Position numbers and translations under genes: made by a program. The notes under the pieces are model-generated. The model did not search any database, was not told the DNA's origin, and saw nothing but the letters and a program-made list of their open reading frames with translations. 64,000 bases of DNA from Nioella sp. MMSF_3534 (GTDB taxonomy: Bacteria > Pseudomonadota > Alphaproteobacteria > Rhodobacterales > Rhodobacteraceae), in assembly GCF_030732985.1 (NCBI RefSeq), contig NZ_JASHJX010000006.1, forward strand, positions 1 to 64,000, given 5' to 3'. Within the stretch, counting starts at the first letter, position 1. Each line of letters starts with the position of its first letter. Positions 49,732-58,696 of the stretch are shown here, in pieces.

Positions 49732-50676
49732 ATGCTGCGCTATATCCTTGGCCGCCTTCTCTCGCTGTCTCTCAGCCTGATCGTCGCGAGCCTCGTCATC
49801 TTCACGGTGATCGAGGTCATCCCCGGCGACCCGGCGGCGTTCATGCTCGGGCTCAACGCGGATGAGGCGACGGTGCAGGCGCTGCGCGCCGATCTGGGGC
49901 TCGATGGCTCCAAGGCCGAGCGCTACCTCGCGTGGATCGCAGGCATGATTCAGGGTGATTTCGGCACCTCCTACACCTACCGCGTTCCGGTGGCGGAGCT
50001 TGTGGCGGACCGGCTGTGGGTGTCCTTGCCGCTGGCCGTTCTGTCCCTGATCCTGTCCACGGTCATCGCCTTCCCGGTCGGGCTGCTGGCGGCGGCGAAC
50101 CGGGGGCGGGCGGCGGATTACGGGATCATGGGCGGCACGCAGCTTGGCATCGCGATTCCCAACTTCTGGTTCGGGATGCTACTGGTGCTGGTCTTCGCCG
50201 TGAACCTGCGCTGGTTCAGCGCGGGCGGTTTTCCGGGGTGGGAGGAGCCTTTGCTGGCCCTCAAGTCGTTGCTGTTGCCCTCGGTCGCCCTGGCCTTGCC
50301 GCAGGCGGCGATCCTCGCCCGTGTCATGCGGTCTGCCCTCATTGAGACACTGGCGCAGGATTACATGCGCACCGCGCGGGCCAAGGGGCTTTCCCGCCGT
50401 CAGGCGCTTTTACGCCACGCGCTTCGCAATGCGCTCATTCCGGTGCTGACAATCATCGGGCTGCAATTCTCCTTCCTGCTGGCGGGTGCGATCATCATCG
50501 AAAACGTGTTTTTCCTGCCCGGCCTCGGGCGGCTGATTTTCCAGGGCATCACGCAGCGCGATCTGGTGGTGGTGGAATCCGTCACCATGTTGCTGGTCTT
50601 TGCGGTGATCGTCGTCACCTTCCTCGTTGACATCGCCTATGCGATTGCCGACCCCCGCCTGAGGCGCCGCGCATGA
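49732..50676 (+). CDS. ABC transporter permease, DppB type
   Basis: A 314-residue permease with six hydrophobic helices. Typical are the N-terminal MLRYILGRLLSLSLSLIVAS, the periplasmic PGDPAAFMLGLNADEATVQ and the EAA loop DYMRTARAKGLSRRQALLRH that contacts the ATPase. The ATG at 49732 follows AAGG by 8 bases. It overlaps the next permease gene by 4 bp. The importer class handles peptides, nickel, glutathione and some opines. Confidence 0.93.
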   Translation: MLRYILGRLLSLSLSLIVASLVIFTVIEVIPGDPAAFMLGLNADEATVQALRADLGLDGSKAERYLAWIAGMIQGDFGTSYTYRVPVAELVADRLWVSLPLAVLSLILSTVIAFPVGLLAAANRGRAADYGIMGGTQLGIAIPNFWFGMLLVLVFAVNLRWFSAGGFPGWEEPLLALKSLLLPSVALALPQAAILARVMRSALIETLAQDYMRTARAKGLSRRQALLRHALRNALIPVLTIIGLQFSFLLAGAIIIENVFFLPGLGRLIFQGITQRDLVVVESVTMLLVFAVIVVTFLVDIAYAIADPRLRRRA

Positions 50677-51497
50677 GCCGCCTGCCCGTCCCCCTGATCC
50701 TCGGCGCGGTGCTGTCGTCGGTGTTTCTCGCCATGGCACTGCTGTCCTTCGTCTGGACGCCCCATGACGTGGAGCAACTGGTGATCTCGCAGCGGCTGCA
50801 ACCGGCCTCCGCTGAATTCCTGCTCGGCACCGATCAGTTTGGGCGCGACTTGCTGTCGATGCTCATGGTGGGCGCGCGGGTGTCTTTGGCCGTCGCATTG
50901 GTCGCCGTCGGTATCGGCGTGATCATCGGCGTGCCCCTCGGCCTTGCCGCTGCCGCCACGCGGGGCAGCCTGCTGGATGAGGTCATTATGCGCGGCAACG
51001 ACCTGATCTTCGCCTTCCCCAGCCTCGTCATCGCGATCCTGATCACCGCCGTTTTCGGCCCCTCTGCCTTCAACGCGATCCTCGCCATCGGCATCTTCAA
51101 CATCCCTGTCTTCGCGCGTGTCGCGCGGGGTGGGGCGCTCAGCCTCTGGACGCTCGACTACATCCTCGCCGCCCGCGTGGCGGGCAAGGGCAAGGCGCGG
51201 ATCAGCGCAGAACATATCCTGCCCAATATCGCCAACCTGCTGATCGTGCAGGCGACAATCCAGTTTTCCCTTGGCATCCTCGCGGAAGCCGCCCTGTCCT
51301 ATGTGGGCCTCTCCGTGCAGCCCCCCACCCCAAGCTGGGGCCGAATGCTGTCGGACGCGCAAACGATGATCTACACCCACCCGATGCTGGCGGTGCTGCC
51401 GGGGCTGGCCATCGTGCTGATGGTGTTGGGGCTCAACCTCATGGGCGACGGGCTGCGCGACATGCTGGACCCAAGGTTGCGGAGGGTCCGTCAATGA
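50673..51497 (+). CDS. ABC transporter permease, DppC type
   Basis: A 274-residue partner permease with an N-terminal helix and five further helices. PASAEFLLGTDQFGRDLLSM is the DppC hallmark (HxLGTDxxGRD), and ARVAGKGKARISAEHILPNI is the EAA loop. AALSYVGLSVQPPTPSWGRM is also conserved. It overlaps both neighbours by 4 bp, so the three transporter genes are translated together. Confidence 0.94.
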   Translation: MSRLPVPLILGAVLSSVFLAMALLSFVWTPHDVEQLVISQRLQPASAEFLLGTDQFGRDLLSMLMVGARVSLAVALVAVGIGVIIGVPLGLAAAATRGSLLDEVIMRGNDLIFAFPSLVIAILITAVFGPSAFNAILAIGIFNIPVFARVARGGALSLWTLDYILAARVAGKGKARISAEHILPNIANLLIVQATIQFSLGILAEAALSYVGLSVQPPTPSWGRMLSDAQTMIYTHPMLAVLPGLAIVLMVLGLNLMGDGLRDMLDPRLRRVRQ

Positions 51498-53071
51498 TCG
51501 AAGTGGACCGCCTGTCGCTCGACATTCACGGCACGCCCATCCTGCGCGACGTGTCCTTCGCCATGGAACCGGGGAAGACCTTCGGGCTGGTAGGCGAAAG
51601 CGGGTCGGGCAAGTCGATGACGGCACTGGCGCTGATGCAGCTTTTGCCGGACGGGTCACGCACCAGCGGGCGAGCCAGCCTTGACGGGATCGACCTGCTG
51701 GACCGGCCAGAGGCCGAGATGTGCACCCTGCGCGGCAATCAGCTTGGCATGATCTTTCAGGAGCCGATGACGGCGCTCAACCCCGTGCGCACCATCGGCG
51801 ATCAGGTGGCCGAGACCCTGCGCATCCACGGGGCGGCCAGCCGTTCCGATGCCCTCGATGTCGCCCGGCAAAAACTCGACCGCGTGGGCCTGCCGCAGAT
51901 CGCGCTGGACCGCTACCCGCATGAGTTGTCGGGTGGCCAGAGGCAACGTGTCTGCATCGCCACCGCCATCGCGCTCCGCCCCCGGCTGCTGATCGCCGAT
52001 GAACCCACCACCGCGCTTGACGTCACCACGCAGGCGCAGATCCTCGACCTCCTGCGCGGGTTGGTCGACGAAGAAGACATGGCGCTCCTTCTCATCACCC
52101 ACGACCTTGCCGTCGTGGCAGACATGGCCGACCATGTGGCGGTGATGAAAACCGGAGAGATCGTCGAACAGGGCGCGACCCGCGACGTGCTGAGCCAGCA
52201 GCGCCACGCCTATACGCGCGCGCTTTTCGAGGCCTCGCATCACCGACCGGGGCGCACCCCCCGCCCCGCCGGCGCCCCCCTGCTGACCGGACAGGCCATC
52301 GACCGCCACTACCCCGGCCCGCGGATCGGCCTTTTGCGCCGGGGTGATGCCATCCACGCGGTGAACGATGTCAGCCTGACGCTGAAGGAGGGCGAGAGCC
52401 TCGGGCTGGTGGGCGAATCCGGCTGTGGGAAATCCACGCTTACTCGCGCCATTCTCGGCCTTGACCCCATTCAGGGCGGCGAGATCCGGGCCCTTGGCAA
52501 CGCCATTTCCCCCGCCATGCCCCACGCCATGCGCGCGGGTATCCAGGTCGTGTTCCAGGACCCGTATGGCAGCTTCAACCCCCGCTGGACGGTGGAGCAT
52601 CTGGTGGCCGAGCCCTACCACCTGCTGCCCGCAAAACCTTCTCGCGCTGAACAGAAGGCCGAGGTCGCCAAGGCACTGGAAGCCGTGGGGCTGCAAGCCG
52701 CCGACATGGACAAATACCCGCACGAGTTTTCCGGCGGCCAGCGTCAGCGCATCGCCATTGCGCGGGCGCTGATCACCCATCCGAAGATCCTTGTTCTCGA
52801 CGAGGCCGTGTCGGCCCTCGATGTCCGCGTCCGCGCCCAGATCCTCGACCTGCTGGCCGATCTTCAGGACCGCATGGGGCTGAGCTATCTGTTCATTTCC
52901 CACGACCTGACCGTCGTGCGTGCGATCACCGACCGGGTGATGGTGATGCAGGCCGGGCAGATCGTGGAGGAAGGCCCGACAGACACCGTCTTCGCCACCC
53001 CCGAACATCCCTACACGCAGGCCCTTCTGGCCGCCGCGCCGCGCCTGCCCGACTATGCACGAAAGGACTGA
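51494..53071 (+). CDS. ABC transporter ATP-binding protein, two fused domains (DppD-DppF)
   Basis: A 525-residue protein with two complete nucleotide-binding domains. Domain one (about 1-250): Walker A GESGSGKS, signature LSGGQRQRV, Walker [13 protein letters not shown]. Domain two (about 270-520): Walker A GESGCGKS, signature FSGGQRQRI, Walker [13 protein letters not shown]. The linker [18 protein letters not shown] type sequences mark the oligopeptide subfamily. It powers the DppB/C pair upstream. No substrate-binding protein gene is found in the operon. Confidence 0.95.
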   Translation: MIEVDRLSLDIHGTPILRDVSFAMEPGKTFGLVGESGSGKSMTALALMQLLPDGSRTSGRASLDGIDLLDRPEAEMCTLRGNQLGMIFQEPMTALNPVRTIGDQVAETLRIHGAASRSDALDVARQKLDRVGLPQIALDRYPHELSGGQRQRVCIATAIALRPRLLIADEPTTALDVTTQAQILDLLRGLVDEEDMALLLITHDLAVVADMADHVAVMKTGEIVEQGATRDVLSQQRHAYTRALFEASHHRPGRTPRPAGAPLLTGQAIDRHYPGPRIGLLRRGDAIHAVNDVSLTLKEGESLGLVGESGCGKSTLTRAILGLDPIQGGEIRALGNAISPAMPHAMRAGIQVVFQDPYGSFNPRWTVEHLVAEPYHLLPAKPSRAEQKAEVAKALEAVGLQAADMDKYPHEFSGGQRQRIAIARALITHPKILVLDEAVSALDVRVRAQILDLLADLQDRMGLSYLFISHDLTVVRAITDRVMVMQAGQIVEEGPTDTVFATPEHPYTQALLAAAPRLPDYARKD

Positions 53072-53075
53072 TCCC

Positions 53076-54521
53076 ATGCAGCTCTGGTTCGACCCCGCAG
53101 AAGTGTTCATCGGGGGCCGCTGGTTCCTGCCCGCCAGCGGCGAGACGCTGCCGCTGGAAAACCCCTCGACCGGCGAAGAAATCGGCCGCATCGCGCGGGG
53201 CAATGCGGTAGATATCGACAACGCGGTCAGCGCCGCGGAGGAGGTACTGGCAGGCGAATGGGGCGCGCTGACCGCCGCCGAGCGGGGGCGCATCCTGATG
53301 CGGCTGTCGTGGCTCATCACCCAGAAAGTGGACGCACTGGCTGAGATCGAGGCAACCGACGTGGGCAAGCCGCTGGCGCAGGCCAAGAACGACGCGATCG
53401 CGCTGGCCCGCTACATGGAATTCTACGGGGGCGCGGCTGACAAGCTGATGGGCGAGACGATCCCGTTCCAGAACGGCTTTACCGTCTACACCTTACGCGA
53501 ACCGCATGGGGTGACGGGGCATATCGTGCCGTGGAACTACCCGATGCAGATCATTGGCCGGTCCGTGGGCGCGGCTTTGGCCATGGGCAATGCCTGCGTG
53601 CTGAAACCGGCGGAAGAGGCCTGCCTGTCGGCGCTGGCCTTCGCGGACCTCGCCCGACAGGCGGGGCTGCCCGATGGCGCTTTGAACGTGGTGCCGGGAT
53701 TGGGCGAAGAAGCAGGCGCGGCCCTGACCGCGCATAAGGGCGTCAAGCACCTGTCCTTCACCGGGTCGGTTGGCGTCGGCAAGCTGGTGCAGGCAGCGGC
53801 GGCGCAGAACATCGTGCCCGTGACGCTGGAACTTGGCGGCAAGTCCCCGCAGGTGGTGTTCGAGGATGCGGATCTTGAAAAAGCGCTGCCCTTCCTTGTG
53901 AACGCAGGCATCCAGAACGCGGGCCAGACCTGCTCGGCCTCGTCGCGGATCCTGGTGCATGAGAGCCTTTATGACGAGCTTTGCACCCATATGGCGGCGG
54001 CCTATGACGGGCTGAAGGTGGGGCCTGCGTTGGATGATCTGAATGTGGGCCCGCTGATTTCGGCACGCCAGAAGGAGATCGTCGAAAGCTTCCTCGCGAT
54101 GACGGACGAAAACCACATTCTCAGCCGGGGACGGATTGTCGAGGACGCGCCGGCGGGCGGGCACTATGTTGCCCCCACCCTGATCTCTGGCGTAGGGCCG
54201 GATCACAGCCTGTCGCAGGACGAGATCTTCGGGCCTGTTCAGGTGATCATCCCCTTCCGCGACGAGGATCACGCGGTCGAGATTGCCAATGGCACGGAAT
54301 ACGGGCTGGTCGCCTCGGTCTGGTCAAAGGATGGCGGGCGCTGCATGCGGATGGCGAAGAAGCTGCGCGCGGGGCAGGTTTTCATCAACAATTACGGGGC
54401 GGCGGGAGGCGTGGAACTTCCCTTCGGCGGGGTGGGCCATTCCGGCCATGGGCGCGAAAAGGGGTTCGAGGCCCTTTACGGCTTCTCCGTGCTCAAGACC
54501 GTCGCGGCCCATCACGGCTAG
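53076..54521 (+). CDS. NAD(P)-dependent aldehyde dehydrogenase
   Basis: A 481-residue ALDH-superfamily enzyme, closest in motif to betaine- and aminoaldehyde-type members. GHIVPWNYPMQIIGRSVGAA binds the cofactor, LELGGKSPQVVFEDAD carries the general-base Glu, and NAGQTCSASSRILVH carries the catalytic Cys. GGVGHSGHGREKGFEALYGF is the usual C-terminal segment. The ATG at 53076 has AAAGGA upstream and lies 4 bp after the ATPase stop. It probably oxidises an aldehyde made from the imported compound. Confidence 0.92.
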   Translation: MQLWFDPAEVFIGGRWFLPASGETLPLENPSTGEEIGRIARGNAVDIDNAVSAAEEVLAGEWGALTAAERGRILMRLSWLITQKVDALAEIEATDVGKPLAQAKNDAIALARYMEFYGGAADKLMGETIPFQNGFTVYTLREPHGVTGHIVPWNYPMQIIGRSVGAALAMGNACVLKPAEEACLSALAFADLARQAGLPDGALNVVPGLGEEAGAALTAHKGVKHLSFTGSVGVGKLVQAAAAQNIVPVTLELGGKSPQVVFEDADLEKALPFLVNAGIQNAGQTCSASSRILVHESLYDELCTHMAAAYDGLKVGPALDDLNVGPLISARQKEIVESFLAMTDENHILSRGRIVEDAPAGGHYVAPTLISGVGPDHSLSQDEIFGPVQVIIPFRDEDHAVEIANGTEYGLVASVWSKDGGRCMRMAKKLRAGQVFINNYGAAGGVELPFGGVGHSGHGREKGFEALYGFSVLKTVAAHHG

Positions 54522-54602
54522 GCGCGGGGACGGGCTTTGCAAAGCCCGTGACAAGCGGTTTCGAAACCGCTTCCAACGGCTTTTCGAAAAGCCGTCCCCC
54601 GC
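54521..54602. repeat. Palindrome cluster B (three 20-bp arms)
   Basis: It starts at the last base of the ALDH stop. Arms: ACGGGCTTTGCAAAGCCCGT (54530-54549), AAGCGGTTTCGAAACCGCTT (54553-54572) and ACGGCTTTTCGAAAAGCCGT (54576-54595), all perfect 20-bp palindromes. The frame is GCGGGG (54524-54529) with CCCCGC (54597-54602). This copy lies between genes in the same direction. Confidence 0.88.
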
Positions 54603-54663
54603 CCTTGATCAAACCGCGTGCGGACGTTAACCCCGCGCCAACCAATGCAAGAGGACGCCGCCC

Positions 54664-55353
54664 ATGCCCTTCGACCGCTCCATCAAGATCGCCCCGTCGA
54701 TCCTGTCTGCCGATTTCGCCAATTTTGGCCAGGAGATCCGTGCCATCGAGGACCAGGGCGCCGATTGGGTCCATGTGGACGTGATGGACGGGCATTTCGT
54801 GCCCAACCTCACCTTCGGCCCGCCTGCGGTTAAGGCCTTCCGCCCGCATGTCAAAACCTTCATGGACGTGCACCTGATGATCGCGCCGGTCGACCCCTAT
54901 GTCGAGGCCTATGCCGAGGCGGGCGCCGACATGATCACCGCCCATGTCGAGGCGGGGCCGCATATCCACCGCACCCTTCAGGCGATCAAGGCCACGGGCA
55001 AGATGGCAGGCGTCAGCCTGAACCCCGGCACGCCGCTGGACAGCATCGAACATGTGCTCGACCTTGTGGACATGGTCTTGATCATGACGGTGAACCCCGG
55101 CTTTGGCGGGCAGAAATTCATCCATTCGGGCGTCGAGAAAACCCGCCGGCTGCGGCAGATGATCGGCGACCGGCCGATCCATATCCAGATCGACGGCGGC
55201 GTGACCACCGAAACCGCCCCCCTTGTGGCGGCGGCGGGGGCCGATGTGCTGGTGGCGGGATCGGCTGTCTTCAAGGGCGGCTCGGTTGCGCAACCGCAGG
55301 TTTACGGCGAGAACATCCGCGCCATCCGGGCTGCTGCCGAAGCCGCGCGCTGA
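54664..55353 (+). CDS. rpe: Ribulose-phosphate 3-epimerase
   Basis: A 229-residue TIM-barrel enzyme interconverting ribulose 5-phosphate and xylulose 5-phosphate in the pentose phosphate and Calvin pathways. Conserved: [33 protein letters not shown] (metal His and Asp), [33 protein letters not shown] and [13 protein letters not shown] (catalytic Asp). Length is normal. It is convergent with the globin gene, 5 bp apart. Confidence 0.97.
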   Translation: MPFDRSIKIAPSILSADFANFGQEIRAIEDQGADWVHVDVMDGHFVPNLTFGPPAVKAFRPHVKTFMDVHLMIAPVDPYVEAYAEAGADMITAHVEAGPHIHRTLQAIKATGKMAGVSLNPGTPLDSIEHVLDLVDMVLIMTVNPGFGGQKFIHSGVEKTRRLRQMIGDRPIHIQIDGGVTTETAPLVAAAGADVLVAGSAVFKGGSVAQPQVYGENIRAIRAAAEAAR

Positions 55354-55358
55354 GCCCC

Positions 55359-55811
55359 CTATCCGGCGGCGTCGAGCCGATCCTGGGCGGCGACAATCAT
55401 CGGCAGGAACCGATCGAAGGCTGCCTGCCAGCTGCACTGCATCTCCGATGTAAACGCGTCTCCCAGACAATCGCCGAACGCGCCCAATATGGCCATGGCC
55501 ATGTGGCACAGCTGGTCTTCGGAGATATGGAACCGGGCATGAGAGCGCGCAAGCCCCTCCGCCAGGCGGATCAGATCCGCATCCGACCCCGTGGCCCGCA
55601 CCGTGTAGGACAGGGCCTGCATGATCTTGGCCCGTTGCCCGGCCAGATCGGCACTGAACAAATGGCGCGTCTGCGGTTCCAGTTCGAAGAAGCGCTCGTA
55701 GACCCGCAGCGCGAGCCGCGCCTTCACAGGAAGCACCAGGGCAAAGCTTTCGCTGATCAGGGCCGCCTGGTCGGGCGGCAGCGGGGCGGAGGGCTGTGCG
55801 ACATCGGTCAT
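55359..55811 (-). CDS. Single-domain globin
   Basis: A 150-residue haem protein of the myoglobin-like/Vitreoscilla type. ISESFALVLPVKARLALRVY and FFELEPQTRHLFSADLAGQR cover helices A-C with the CD Phe. LARSHARFHISEDQLCHMAM holds the proximal His region. The ATG at 55811 is set by homology; 11 further codons are open upstream. Likely roles are oxygen or NO binding. It lies just downstream of puuD on the same strand (48 bp), where it might help supply oxygen to the urate oxidase; that is speculation. Confidence 0.85.
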   Translation of the reverse strand: MTDVAQPSAPLPPDQAALISESFALVLPVKARLALRVYERFFELEPQTRHLFSADLAGQRAKIMQALSYTVRATGSDADLIRLAEGLARSHARFHISEDQLCHMAMAILGAFGDCLGDAFTSEMQCSWQAAFDRFLPMIVAAQDRLDAAG

Positions 55812-55859
55812 GGCCCCGCCAGACTGGCAGACCCGCCTTTCCAAGCCCTTAACGGGTGA

Positions 55860-57116
55860 TCAGTTCATCGCCAGCCCAAAGGGCACGTCCTCGCCTGCCG
55901 CACGATACCAGCGGCGAATGAGGGCGCGTTCCTCTTCCTCCATATAGGACACATTCGCAGGCGGCATCGCATCGGTCACACCGGCCTGCAGGTAGATTTC
56001 GCGCGCCGCACGGGCGATGTCGGCAGGTGTTTCCAGCAGGATCCCACGCGGGGCCTGCCGAATACCGGGCCAGGAGGGTTCGCGCGCATGGCACATGGCG
56101 CAGCGGCCCGGAATGGTCCAGCTGACATCCTCGAACCCCTCCGCGGCCATCAGCATCTCTTCGCGATGCGTCAGGTCGCGGGCCTCGCTGTCTTCGTAGC
56201 TGTCATATTCGCTGCCCGCCGTGGACAGCCACGCGATGCAGATGAACAGGATCACGGTCACCGCCCAGGTCCACCAGGGCATCCCCTTGCGCGCATGCAT
56301 CGAATTGAAGAAGTGCCGGATCGTGACCCCCATCAGGAAGACAAGCGCCGCGATGATCCAGTTATACTCGGTGGCGAAGGCCAGCGGGTAGTGGTTCGAC
56401 AGCATCAGGAAGACCACGGGCAGGGTCAGGTAATTGTTATGGGTCGAGCGCAGCTTGGCGATCTTGCCGTATTTCGGGTCGGGCGCACGGCCCGCCTTCA
56501 GGTCCGCCACCACGATCCGCTGATTGGGCATGATGATGAAGAAGACATTGGCCGTCATGATCGTGGCCGTGAACGCCCCCAGATGCAGCATCATCGCGCG
56601 TCCGGTGAAGATCTGGTTGTAGCCATAGCCCATGATGACAAGCAGCACGAACAGAAGCAGCATCAGCACCGTGGGCTGCTCGCCAAGCGGCGATTTGCAC
56701 AGGAAGTCATAGACCAGCCACCCGATGGTCAGCGACGCGGCAGAGATCAGGATGCCCTGCCAGGTGCTCAGATCCGCCTTGGCGGGGTCGATAAGGTAGA
56801 GCTCTGCCCCCGCCCAATAGACCAGCATCAATAGCGCCGCACCGGAGAGCCAGGTGGAATAGCTTTCCCATTTGAACCAGGTCAGGTGGTCGGGCATCGC
56901 CTCGGGCGCCACCAGGTATTTGCGGATATGGTAGAAGCCGCCGCCATGGACCTGCCATTCCTCGCCATCTGCCCCGCGCAGGTCGCCCTCGCGCCGCAGG
57001 CCAAGGTCGAGCGCGATGAAATAGAAGCTCGATCCGATCCAGGCGATTGCCGTGATGACATGCAGCCACCGAACGGCGGTCTCCAGCCAGTCCCACATGA
57101 TCAGGAAATCCTGCAT
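55860..57116 (-). CDS. puuD: Membrane-bound urate hydroxylase with cytochrome c domain
   Basis: A 418-residue PuuD-type protein. About residues 1-310 carry eight hydrophobic helices with conserved His (WLHVITAIAWIGSSFYFIAL, GGGFYHIRKYLVAPE, STHNNYLTLPVVFLMLSNHY). About 345-418 are a cytochrome c-like domain with haem motif CAMCH and a downstream MPP axial Met. It oxidises urate to 5-hydroxyisourate and passes electrons to the respiratory chain, replacing soluble uricase. Divergent to a LysR gene; the other purine genes follow on the far side. Confidence 0.95.
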   Translation of the reverse strand: MQDFLIMWDWLETAVRWLHVITAIAWIGSSFYFIALDLGLRREGDLRGADGEEWQVHGGGFYHIRKYLVAPEAMPDHLTWFKWESYSTWLSGAALLMLVYWAGAELYLIDPAKADLSTWQGILISAASLTIGWLVYDFLCKSPLGEQPTVLMLLLFVLLVIMGYGYNQIFTGRAMMLHLGAFTATIMTANVFFIIMPNQRIVVADLKAGRAPDPKYGKIAKLRSTHNNYLTLPVVFLMLSNHYPLAFATEYNWIIAALVFLMGVTIRHFFNSMHARKGMPWWTWAVTVILFICIAWLSTAGSEYDSYEDSEARDLTHREEMLMAAEGFEDVSWTIPGRCAMCHAREPSWPGIRQAPRGILLETPADIARAAREIYLQAGVTDAMPPANVSYMEEEERALIRRWYRAAGEDVPFGLAMN

Positions 57117-57176
57117 CCCCGTTCCCTTTTTGGTTCTTTCATTCCAGTTTAGACCTATCGCAGCGCATGTTTAGCC

Positions 57177-57195
57177 GGTATTGCAAGAAATTACC
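57177..57195. promoter_or_regulatory. Candidate LysR operator (T-N11-A) in the puuD-lysR gap
   Basis: GGTA-N11-TACC (57177-57195) is a dyad of the LysR T-N11-A form in the 110-bp divergent region. It lies 31 bp before the LysR start and about 60 bp before puuD. Confidence 0.5.
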
Positions 57196-57226
57196 GATCT
57201 GTTTCAAATAAAGGCTACGAATTCAC

Positions 57227-58129
57227 ATGGCCTATCTGGACAATGTGCGCACCTTTGTGCGGGTGTTCGAACTCGGGTCGATGTCGGCCGCGGCGCGCGA
57301 TCAGCGTATCTCGGCGGCGGTGGCCTCGTCTCGCATCTCGCAGCTTGAAGAGCACCTGAATGTGCGTCTTTTCCAGCGAACGACGCGGCAGTTGAACCCG
57401 ACGGAACAAGGGGTGATCTTCTATCGCGGGGCTTGCAAGATCCTCGAAGCGGTGGAGGAAGCCGAGGCCGAGATCAACAAGGTCACGCAGACCCCGCGCG
57501 GCACGCTGTATATCGCGGCGCCGCTTGGGGTCGGACGCCGGCTGGTCGCGCCTGCGATGCCGGCCTTCAAGGAAAAATACCCGCTCATCGACATCCGCCT
57601 GCGCCTGTCGGACCGGCGGCTCGACGTGGCCAAGGAAGGGCTCGACGTTGCCTTCTTTCTGGGCGTGCCCGAGGACAGCACGCTGCGCATCCGCAAGATC
57701 GCCGATTGCCCCAGGGTGCTGTGCGCCTCGCCGGATTATGTCGCGCGAAAGGGCATGCCCCGAAGCGGCGCCGATCTGATCGGGGGGAAACATGACTGCC
57801 TCAACCTGCGCTACCCCGGTGCGCCGGAGTTCCAGTGGCCGCTGCAAACGCCCGACGGGATCAGGCGGATTGCCGTGCAAGGGCCCTTCGAATCGGATGA
57901 CGGGGATGTCCTGACAGGATGGGCTCTGGCCGGACAGGGGATCGTGCTGAAGCCCGTCTTCGAAGTGGCCGAGCAACTGGCTGCCGGAACGCTGGTGCCG
58001 GTGCTGGAGAATGAGCCGCCGGTGCCGATCCAGATGGCCTGTCTCTACATGCACCGCAAGCGGCAGGACCCCAAGGCGCGCCTGCTGATCGACTTCATGT
58101 CAGATCACATCAGGCGCGAATTGCCGTAA
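57227..58129 (+). CDS. LysR-family regulator of the purine-degradation genes
   Basis: A 300-residue LysR protein: MAYLDNVRTFVRVFELGSMS, then AAARDQRISAAVASSRISQL forms the DNA-binding winged helix, and the effector domain begins about residue 90 (GTLYIAAPLGVGRRLVAPAM). It sits divergent to puuD and within the purine block, so control by urate or a breakdown product is likely. Its stop is separated from uraH by palindrome cluster C. Confidence 0.9.
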   Translation: MAYLDNVRTFVRVFELGSMSAAARDQRISAAVASSRISQLEEHLNVRLFQRTTRQLNPTEQGVIFYRGACKILEAVEEAEAEINKVTQTPRGTLYIAAPLGVGRRLVAPAMPAFKEKYPLIDIRLRLSDRRLDVAKEGLDVAFFLGVPEDSTLRIRKIADCPRVLCASPDYVARKGMPRSGADLIGGKHDCLNLRYPGAPEFQWPLQTPDGIRRIAVQGPFESDDGDVLTGWALAGQGIVLKPVFEVAEQLAAGTLVPVLENEPPVPIQMACLYMHRKRQDPKARLLIDFMSDHIRRELP

Positions 58130-58131
58130 GG

Positions 58132-58190
58132 GGCGCGGGGAAGGATCTTCGAAGATCCTTTCAATGCCCTTGCAAGGGCATTCCCCCGCC
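58132..58190. repeat. Palindrome cluster C (two 20-bp arms) between convergent genes
   Basis: Perfect 20-bp palindromes AAGGATCTTCGAAGATCCTT (58141-58160) and AATGCCCTTGCAAGGGCATT (58163-58182), framed by GGCGCGGGG and CCCCCGCC. It fills the 60-bp gap between the LysR stop and the uraH stop. Confidence 0.88.
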
Positions 58191-58546
58191 TAGCTGCCCC
58201 GGTAGGTGGAATACCCGTAGGGCGAGAGCAGGAGCGGCACGTGGTAATGCGCCTCTGCGTCCGACATGCCGAAGCGGATCGGCACCTGATCGAGGAACAG
58301 CGGCTCATCTCCGCCCTGCCCCGATGCTCGCAGATAGTCACCCGCAAAGAACACCAGCTCATAGCTGCCGGTCGCAAAGCTCCCTTGGGGCAGGATCGGG
58401 CTGTCGGTGCGGCCATCGTCGTTGGTGACCATCTCGACCAGCAACGCCGGGGCGTCCCCGTCGATCGAGTAAAGCGCAATCTTCAGCCCCGCGGCGGGGC
58501 AGCCCCGCGCCGTGTCCAGCACATGTGTCGTCAGATATCCGGCCAT
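58190..58546 (-). CDS. uraH: 5-hydroxyisourate hydrolase
   Basis: A 118-residue transthyretin-like enzyme that turns 5-hydroxyisourate into [24 protein letters not shown] at the N-terminus (catalytic His) and the C-terminal [14 protein letters not shown] (Y-R-G-S end) are diagnostic. AHYHVPLLL supplies another active-site His. It acts right after PuuD. Encoded on the opposite strand from the PuuE-UraD gene, 150 bp away. Confidence 0.96.
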   Translation of the reverse strand: MAGYLTTHVLDTARGCPAAGLKIALYSIDGDAPALLVEMVTNDDGRTDSPILPQGSFATGSYELVFFAGDYLRASGQGGDEPLFLDQVPIRFGMSDAEAHYHVPLLLSPYGYSTYRGS

Positions 58547-58696
58547 CGCCCTCTCCTTGGTCCTTGCGCCTGTTTATGCAGCGTTGCGACGCTCTGCGCA
58601 CTGCCGCTCCGACAACAGCAGTTTCAAAAATCTCCAGAAAGTCAAAAGGCATTCCCTATTATATGGTAACAAAAACGCGACAAGGACAGACCCCCC

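Noticed and set aside
51656-53386. 576-codon minus-strand frame across the ABC ATPase
   Set aside because: Antisense shadow of a gene with two complete Walker/signature sets; high GC makes long antisense frames common here.
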